A stretch of 64,000 nucleotides of DNA from Agarophyton chilense (taxonomy: Eukaryota; Rhodophyta; Florideophyceae; Gracilariales; Gracilariaceae): the NCBI GenBank assembly GCA_030374765.1, contig JARGXX010000001.1:372001-436000 (forward strand), in the 5' to 3' direction. Positions 58,236-64,000 of the stretch are shown one piece after another. Under the pieces are notes generated by a model that worked only from the letters and a program-made list of their open reading frames with translations, was not told the origin of the DNA and searched no databases. A program made the position numbers and the translations under genes. How positions within the stretch are numbered: the stretch's first letter is position 1; the number at the start of each line of letters is the position of its first letter.

Positions 58236-60005
58236 ATGGCTGCCACGCAACTTGCAGCGTTGCACGCCCGAATCCAGCAACTCGAAGCCGACAACGCAAG
58301 TCTAGCAAGTGCTGCCGAACAAGCGGCAGTTCTCGCAGAGGAGTACGCCGCCGATGCCGCCCGTTATCGACATTCTCAAAACAACACTGAGCAAAGCCTA
58401 CACGATGAAATTTCCGACGCCTCCCGAAGAAAGGATCGTCGAATTCAGCGTCTCAACGTTCTCTTATCAGAAGAGAAAGATCGAACTCAGCAGTTAGAAC
58501 AACAAGTGGAGGATCTTGAACAACTTCGTGAGCTTTCCAATCAAATGGAAATTACGCTGCAGGATTCTGTATCTGCTTTGCAACAGCAAGTAGAGCAGGC
58601 TTCTCAGTCTTCTTCAACAGTTGTAGACGCTTCTTTTGTGTTGGGTACGATAAGGGCGACGCATGCTATGGTTCCCCTCGAAATTCTCAATTCATATTTC
58701 CCGCAGTCTGACACACTTCAAGCGGATTTCAAGGCTTATTATGTCTTTCTTCGAGCACATTCGATTCACACAATCGCGACCTACGCCAAGGACCATTTCT
58801 TCGACCATTTTTTCAATGAACTGCAAACTTCGTCATCTCAGCAAGCATTTATTCAGTGCGCGTTAAATCTTTTCGGCAAACTGGCCAAACTCACTGCCGA
58901 ACTACTGGCATGGTGCTTCGAAAAAGCGAATGACATACCGTATAGAGCAGGGAAAATATACGATGCTGTAATTACTTTGGAGCAACGGACCGCAAGCTTG
59001 TTTGAACAGCTATTTGAGATACAACAGCGGCGCGGTAACGCATCGTGTACTCCGGAGTATGTCACCATAAATACAGAACTACTCGAAATGGCAATGGATA
59101 CTATCTTTGACGTGTTGCCCGCGCCTCCGGCTCTTATAACATCTGCTAACTGCAGCGATTTGAGCTCCCTCATAAAAAAATCAGCCACAGAGCGAGCTCA
59201 CAACGTGTGCGAAGGCCTCATCAACGCCAGTCGTGACGCCGATGCACATAATGAATTGCAGGTGAAGCTGAACGCGGCACGCACTAAGCTACAACAACGC
59301 GAGCGCGAGTTGGACGATATGAAAGTGCGTCTAAATGTGTACGAGGACCGTATGACCAAAGCAAGACAAGACGCGAAGCTATCTGAAACATTGAAGATTC
59401 AGGTGTCCAAACTGGAAGAACAGATCGCCAATGCAAGAGATCGAGACGAACCCGGTAAAGGCGTTCAAAGCGTAGCAGAGGCAGACAGCAAGCTGCACGA
59501 CGATCAGCAAAGCCGAAAAACAGACAACGAATCAACTCAGACGCAAAAAGCGACAAGTTTGTCAAACAACAGCGTGGCGACGCCACTGACACAATTACAA
59601 CAAATGAAAGATATAATCCACATACGACGACAACTACTCCGCACACATCTCAGCGATATAAGTTCAGACACGAGGGAATCGAAAGATCATCGAGCAGATT
59701 TGCAAGATGTGTTAAAAGTTCATAGTACGCTTTCCTGCGCGCTGAATGATTTGCGTGCAGCAGCTGCAAATGCAAGTGTAGTAACTCTGCACCCGGATAC
59801 GTTAAAGGTGAAACGCGGTGGCTTCAGTATGTCGCAAAAGATAAAGCTGCAAGCGATGGCGGCTAGCTGTTTGAACCAGGACAAGTTGAGACGATGGCGC
59901 ATAGAACGCGAACGAGTTTGTGACAGCAAGGTGATGAAAATGGAAATAGGCGACGGAGATTTGGCGTCGACGCTAAAACTGCTGCGCAGAGCTGTAAATC
60001 TGTAA
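58236..60005 (+). CDS. 589-aa coiled-coil protein, unknown function
   Basis: The start ATG at 58236 follows stops and lies in context AACGATGG. Residues 1-120 form a long heptad-rich coiled coil (LHARIQQLEADNASLASAAE; LLSEEKDRTQQLEQQVEDLE). Residues about 125-330 are helical but globular (MVPLEILNSYFPQSD, FIQCALNLFGKLAKLTAELL). Residues about 340-405 are a second coiled coil (KLQQRERELDDMKVRLNVYE). A polar Gln/Ser/Thr linker follows. The end (about 545-589) is short and basic. The coil-globule-coil layout is reminiscent of cytoskeletal or vesicle adaptor proteins such as dynactin p150, but I cannot confirm homology. It converges on DENR, with 127 bp between the two stop codons. No introns needed. 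Confidence 0.75.
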   Translation: MAATQLAALHARIQQLEADNASLASAAEQAAVLAEEYAADAARYRHSQNNTEQSLHDEISDASRRKDRRIQRLNVLLSEEKDRTQQLEQQVEDLEQLRELSNQMEITLQDSVSALQQQVEQASQSSSTVVDASFVLGTIRATHAMVPLEILNSYFPQSDTLQADFKAYYVFLRAHSIHTIATYAKDHFFDHFFNELQTSSSQQAFIQCALNLFGKLAKLTAELLAWCFEKANDIPYRAGKIYDAVITLEQRTASLFEQLFEIQQRRGNASCTPEYVTINTELLEMAMDTIFDVLPAPPALITSANCSDLSSLIKKSATERAHNVCEGLINASRDADAHNELQVKLNAARTKLQQRERELDDMKVRLNVYEDRMTKARQDAKLSETLKIQVSKLEEQIANARDRDEPGKGVQSVAEADSKLHDDQQSRKTDNESTQTQKATSLSNNSVATPLTQLQQMKDIIHIRRQLLRTHLSDISSDTRESKDHRADLQDVLKVHSTLSCALNDLRAAAANASVVTLHPDTLKVKRGGFSMSQKIKLQAMAASCLNQDKLRRWRIERERVCDSKVMKMEIGDGDLASTLKLLRRAVNL

Positions 60006-60132
60006 ACCAATATGTGAAAACGATGCGAGGGGCGCGAAAGATGTTGAAAGAATGAACACGCTTGTATTGAGTACGAGTATATGCAAGCTCGCAGAGTGAG
60101 TAGTCCGTGGTCCGTCAGAGGAATAGAGATTG

Positions 60133-61112
60133 TTACGGAAAAGCCTTGACTTTCTTCTTCTGCGCATTGACAATGAAGATGGCGTCTTGCGGCACCTGTA
60201 CAGGAGAAAGATAAAAGGGTTTGGAGCATGGTGTGAGAGGACTAGTATCAAACATCAACGACAAGGAGAGGGAACAACGTACACCCCATTCTTTGTGAAC
60301 CAGTTCCGCAAAGTCCTGTTGCCGGGAACCCTGAATCTCAATGATCTCACGATTATCAGGCGACTACACGCGGAATAAAAGAAGGAACGTAAGCAGCTGG
60401 GAATCGGGGCATAAACCATGAGGGTGATTGAAATGGGACGGAAATGACGTACCATAGTAATAGAAGAGCCGGTTGCAAACTTGCGCTTGGCAGCTTTCGC
60501 GGCATCCTTCAGCTTGATACCAAAGAGATCTAACCCATAAACAATAGTGACTTGTTTCTTTCCCTTTCTCTGACCAAGTGCGAGCATAATATGCGCAGGG
60601 GTCTTTTTCTTCTTTCCGCCGCTGGTCTTTTGTTCGATAGGCACGGCGACCTTGGGGGCTTGGGACTGAGGTTGTTCGCAAGGCAGTAAAGGCGGCGACA
60701 CGCCTGTTTGTTCAGCGAGTTTCAACGCCTCCAATCTGGCCGCGCATTCATCTGGAAACAGCTGCGGGAAATATTGGGGAGCATTGTTACGCAACCATTC
60801 AGTACATCTACGACTCAGACAAAACAAATGTTGACAAATTAGAAACTATTGAAGCCAAAGGGAATACAGGAACAACCGAGACACGAAAACGAGAAATGGG
60901 GCGGCACAAAGCATAAAAACTTACTTTTGAAACTGAGAGCGTGAATGATACTCGTGAAGTTCAGCAGGAAGCGTGCACACACTGCAATATAGCACGGAAA
61001 GGGGGTATCGGTCATCGGGAAGCAAGGGGGCTTCAGCGTCTTCGGGGTGGGGCGGTTGTGAGGGACCCGCGACGGCGGTAGGGGGATCTTCCGATGGTGA
61101 AGCGACGTCCAT
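60133..61112 (-). CDS. DENR: DENR/Tma22, translation re-initiation and ribosome-recycling factor, four exons
   Basis: Exons are 61112-60925, 60807-60453, 60363-60283 and 60195-60133. Introns are 117, 89 and 87 bp, with GTAAGT...TAG, GTACGT...TAG and GTACGT...CAG borders; the joined frame gives 228 aa. The N-terminal metal-binding block YPLSVLYCSVCTLPAELHEY (C43, C46) continues across intron 1 into KCTEWLRNNAP, as in animal and yeast DENR. The C-terminal SUI1 fold (residues about 130-225) has KKQVTIVYGLDLFGIKL, KRKFATGSSIT, REIIEIQGS and VPQDAIFIV. With MCT1, DENR removes deacylated tRNA from post-termination 40S subunits and supports re-initiation in the cytosol. The start at 61112 is the first ATG before the conserved block. 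Confidence 0.92.
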
Positions 61113-61129
61113 AGCTAGGTCACTTTCAA

Positions 61130-61300
61130 ATGGCGTCCGCAAGTCGCAGTAAGACGCCCTCTGTTTATGCTGAAGAAGATTTCGCTCTGAAACTTAAGTG
61201 CTACTTCCCCACCTGTCGCGCAAGATCCACGCGGGACTCTAAGCGGCCGGCAGTGTGGCGCCACATTGCACATCGTGAAGTTACGGACGTGGCCATGTAG
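61130..61300 (+). CDS. Short ORF with possible CCHH finger, divergent from DENR
   Basis: A 56-codon ATG frame starts only 17 bp from the DENR start on the other strand. It reads MASASRSKTPSVYAEEDF, then KCYFPTCRARSTRDSK and AVWRHIAHREV. The Cys-x4-Cys...His-x3-His spacing could form a zinc finger. The frame may be a first exon, since GT dinucleotides follow HRE, or simply chance sequence in the shared promoter. I do not recognise a homologue. Confidence 0.3.
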   Translation: MASASRSKTPSVYAEEDFALKLKCYFPTCRARSTRDSKRPAVWRHIAHREVTDVAM

Positions 61301-61517
61301 TACGCGTGGAAATCGTGGCTGCCATTTTTGAGTCTGACGACATGCGCGACGTCTTGTGGTGCTCTGCGCTTCGCCGGGGAATGCCGCGCCACCACACCGC
61401 CATGACGACAATGAATTGTTCTCCTACATAAACACCCATCGACCTGGCCGCATTCTGCCAGGTAAAACATTCCGGGCATACTAACTGTTCGCCCCCCTTG
61501 GAAACACTAACGGAAAT

Positions 61518-61877
61518 ATGAGTCTTCACAACGCTGCTTTCCTTACTTCCACATCCGTCTTCCTACGCACGCCGCACGCAGGTTCGTCGCTTTGTACGCG
61601 GCGAGCTACAAAAATGTGCGAACCGACCATTCGCAACGCTCAGAAGCCCTCCGCAGCAGAGTTGACGCGACAGAAGCTCCGCGAATCTAAGCCATTGGTC
61701 AAGTTCAGAAGGCAGACCGAATATTTGGACCGTGACACCTCCTTTGCGTATACCCGCGGCGTCAAGAAAGGTTCAGTTGACATCTGGCTTATTACAGGCG
61801 TGCTTGCGTTCTTGGTGCCGTTGGTGGGCTTCGCTATAGGAGTGGTTACGGGGAATATCGATGTAAACCCACGATGA
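61518..61877 (+). CDS. Putative plastid-targeted single-pass membrane protein, 119 aa
   Basis: Residues 1-45 are rich in Ser, Thr, Ala and Arg with few acidic residues (MSLHNAAFLTSTSVFLRTPH), as in chloroplast transit peptides. A basic segment follows (ELTRQKLRESKPLVKFRRQ), then a conserved-looking DRDTSFAYTRG block. One hydrophobic helix of about 24 residues comes next (WLITGVLAFLVPLVGFAIGV, about 88-108) and a short tail GNIDVNPR. I infer a protein of the plastid envelope or thylakoid with one membrane span. No family name comes to mind. The single ATG start is in context AATATGA. The gene lies 192 bp upstream of LSM4 in the same direction and needs no intron. Confidence 0.65.
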   Translation: MSLHNAAFLTSTSVFLRTPHAGSSLCTRRATKMCEPTIRNAQKPSAAELTRQKLRESKPLVKFRRQTEYLDRDTSFAYTRGVKKGSVDIWLITGVLAFLVPLVGFAIGVVTGNIDVNPR

Positions 61878-62069
61878 GCACGGCATTTTTGGAAAGGTAT
61901 TACTGCTCAGAGTTTGATAGCGTTTTCAATTTTTGGTTCGCTTTTTGTAATAAATGCACATGTACCGTACAAAGGTACGATGCGTACACACTCACGGTTT
62001 CTTTCACATACGACTCATTCATTGACACTCACGTCCTTCGTGCCGAGGTACAACACTCGCCGCGTAAAA

Positions 62070-62531
62070 ATGCTGCCTCTTTCCCTGCTGAAGTCCGCCA
62101 CAGGCTGTCCAATCCTAATTGAGTTAAAGAACGGCGAAACCTACAACGCAAAGCTACGAAACATGGATCTCTGGATGAATCTAACGTTGGAAGATGCAAT
62201 CCGAACCTCCAGTGATGGATTATCGTTCTGGAGGCTTCCAACCGTATTGATCCGTGGCAACACCGTCAAATACATCCGTGTGCCGGAGCTCGTGCTGTCT
62301 ATTTTGGACGAAGAGCGCGCGGCCAGACAACAGGCCCATCAACGTTCGCGAACGCGCCGCTCAGGCGGCAGCCGTTCAAAGTCCTCGGGTGCGAGGAAGG
62401 GTGCTAGTGGCGGTGCTAGCGGTGGCGCCGGCGGTAGAGGCGGCGGGGCTGGCGCCGGTGGCGACGGTACGGGCGGAGGTCGTACCGGTGGTTCTTCGGG
62501 TCGCAGGAAGGAACCGCAGTGGCTTCGGTAA
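62070..62531 (+). CDS. LSM4: LSM4, Sm-like protein of the LSM1-7 and LSM2-8 rings
   Basis: The frame extends upstream, but the ATG at 62070 gives the invariant LSM4 N-terminus [20 protein letters not shown]. Sm motif 1 follows as [20 protein letters not shown], and Sm motif 2 as [13 protein letters not shown] (residues about 68-80). The last 65 residues are Ser/Arg- then Gly/Arg-rich ([18 protein letters not shown] and later GGRGGG), as in other LSM4 proteins with Gly/Arg tails that help P-body assembly and can be arginine-methylated. In the nucleus LSM2-8 binds the U6 snRNA 3' end; in the cytosol LSM1-7 promotes decapping. The length, 153 aa, is normal for the family. No introns are needed. 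Confidence 0.93.
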   Translation: MLPLSLLKSATGCPILIELKNGETYNAKLRNMDLWMNLTLEDAIRTSSDGLSFWRLPTVLIRGNTVKYIRVPELVLSILDEERAARQQAHQRSRTRRSGGSRSKSSGARKGASGGASGGAGGRGGGAGAGGDGTGGGRTGGSSGRRKEPQWLR

Positions 62532-64000
62532 TGTTGAACAACCGCCTCTTTCATACCTACTTGTTCCTTGCACCCATAAACCGAAAGCCATTTTCAACTT
62601 CTGCCCGAAAAGTGCGCCGCTGCTGTGCGAAGTCAGTTATCTCCACTGCTTTGACTGTTCATCCTGTGCTGTTGTTCCAACCGCCAAGGAGCCACTACTG
62701 TTGACCCTTTTGGTTCTTACAAAATAGCTTCACTCTGTGTTGCCCCGATTCGAAGCGCGACCAACGCTACACTCTTGTCTGCGGTTTGCATCTCTACGAG
62801 GAAAGTATTTCAAGTTCTTCCAAGCATTCAAGATCTTCACTCGAATTGTTTGGCAATAGATCTAGCAGAAGAAGGGGTGTTTCTTTATCTCTCCACTCTA
62901 TGCCGATTGTGAACGGCCCCATCGTGCTGAGGACTGGCCCCAGTGCTGATTTCATCTCACAGAAGTTCAAAATCTGGGTGCAACCAACCCACAGAAATTC
63001 TAAGACAGTGATACGAAATGGGTCAAGAGAAGAAATGAAAAGGTTCTCGTGCCTTTTTTCGCATCCAGCAAGTCGGTTGTAGCGCTCATGTTTTGTCTGC
63101 CGGAGAATTTCGAAATCATCCGGGGCAGCCAAAGCTGATTAATTCAGAACGAGCAAAGAATCTTTTCCGTTGCCCGATCTATGGATTTCCCATCCTCTGA
63201 TTTTTTTCACATCACTACCTATCGTAATAGTCCGATGCAGACCCGGAGAGTACCTCAATTTCCATTTGATTACGGCAATTTGTCCATTTCCATCTCGAAC
63301 AAAAAGAATTCCCTTTGTATATCAATGACAAAATTGTTCATAGTGGAGGTAAATCGTTTTGTTGTTTGCATAAATGCATCTCATGATGTTACCTAAGCTA
63401 AGCAGTCCTTCATGATCATCCCCATGTTCCTTCCTCGAAAGGAGCCAAGCCAATTCTTGGAAAGTCGTCGAAGATAAATGCAACAGAACAAAGCTTTGCG
63501 CCCTTTGCACATCGTGTATGTGTCAGTGGGAGTGGGAGTGGGAGTCTGAGTCTGTGCGGAATGGATTTCGATGCAACATTTCCTGTTTTGAGGCCGAGGA
63601 GCATCTTGCAAACGAATGCATGGTACGAGGATGAGGTTGTGAAGTGCACCGTAGTGGAAGCGTGGAACCAAATTATTTGGGGTTGGATATGGTTGCACTT
63701 GCCCAAACTCGGTGCCCACGCCCCGTCCATGAAGTTGGGTTCCATGTGAATTGGGGCATATGCATTTGGCTATGAACGTCGGAGAGTGCTGATTCGTTAA
63801 TCATTGTTTCTCGCCCGAGTACAAATTGTGCGCTTCCCGTCAGATCATGGCAGTCGGATTCCAAGTGAGGGCAGGCAGAGAGTCTGCACTTGTTTGCTTA
63901 CCAAAGCGCCCCTCGTGAAAAATTGCACTTTGAGTAGATTGTTACATCCGCCTCTCCCTCAATACTTTCAAAGCTGTCAGTGCATTAGATATAATCGACG
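62532..64000. other. 1.5 kb without confident genes
   Basis: A 112-codon minus-strand frame (62794-63132) lacks an ATG start and shows no domain. A short GGGAGT repeat (three to four units) occurs at about 63528-63545. A 62-codon plus frame follows at 63561. Nothing else is recognisable. Confidence 0.45.

Noticed and set aside
62794-63132. 112-codon minus-strand frame downstream of LSM4
   Set aside because: Begins at a TTG with no ATG, no recognisable domain, and no splice partner seen.

Overview
This is a nuclear segment of a plastid-bearing eukaryote. A red alga is my best guess, by inference rather than proof. Host genes are short, mostly intronless and packed at the right end. One carries three small spliceosomal introns. 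One encodes a small protein with a plastid-type leader. About two thirds of the window is transposon debris of many ages, with deep nesting. No bacterial, rRNA, tRNA or CRISPR signal was found.

Left edge (1-334): the 5' end of a UbiA-type prenyltransferase gene, running off the window. From 493 to 7048 lies one nested complex. A minus-strand LTR element with 172-bp LTRs and a gag-like frame has a pogo-like DNA transposon (525-4480) in its left LTR and a solo LTR (6397-6945) in its right LTR. Each LTR is the unfilled site for the other's insertion, which fixes the boundaries to the base. From 7.5 to 24.5 kb there are decayed fossils: a transposon-associated minus-strand protein, a PIF/Harbinger transposase, a Copia element without reverse transcriptase, and two diverged 280-bp LTRs. 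Long stretches between them hold nothing I recognise.

The middle (24.57-31.36 kb) is a CACTA/Plavaka-like DNA transposon. It has inverted ends, shared subterminal repeats, a Tnp2-type transposase with one frameshift, and three accessory frames. To its right come a Ty3/gypsy fossil (31.36-34.06) and an old Copia element (34.4-47.4). The Copia element is split by a chromodomain-bearing Ty3/gypsy element with 447-bp LTRs (35510-44392). From 47.4 to 55.6 kb no confident gene is seen.

Right end (55.6-62.6 kb): host genes. These are a 390-aa protein with a C-terminal Cys/His cluster, a 589-aa coiled-coil protein, DENR (translation re-initiation/recycling factor, four exons, minus strand), a 119-aa putative plastid membrane protein and LSM4 (U6 snRNP/mRNA decay). 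They are unrelated in function. Their spacing of 100-500 bp suggests a compact gene island beside a transposon-rich block.
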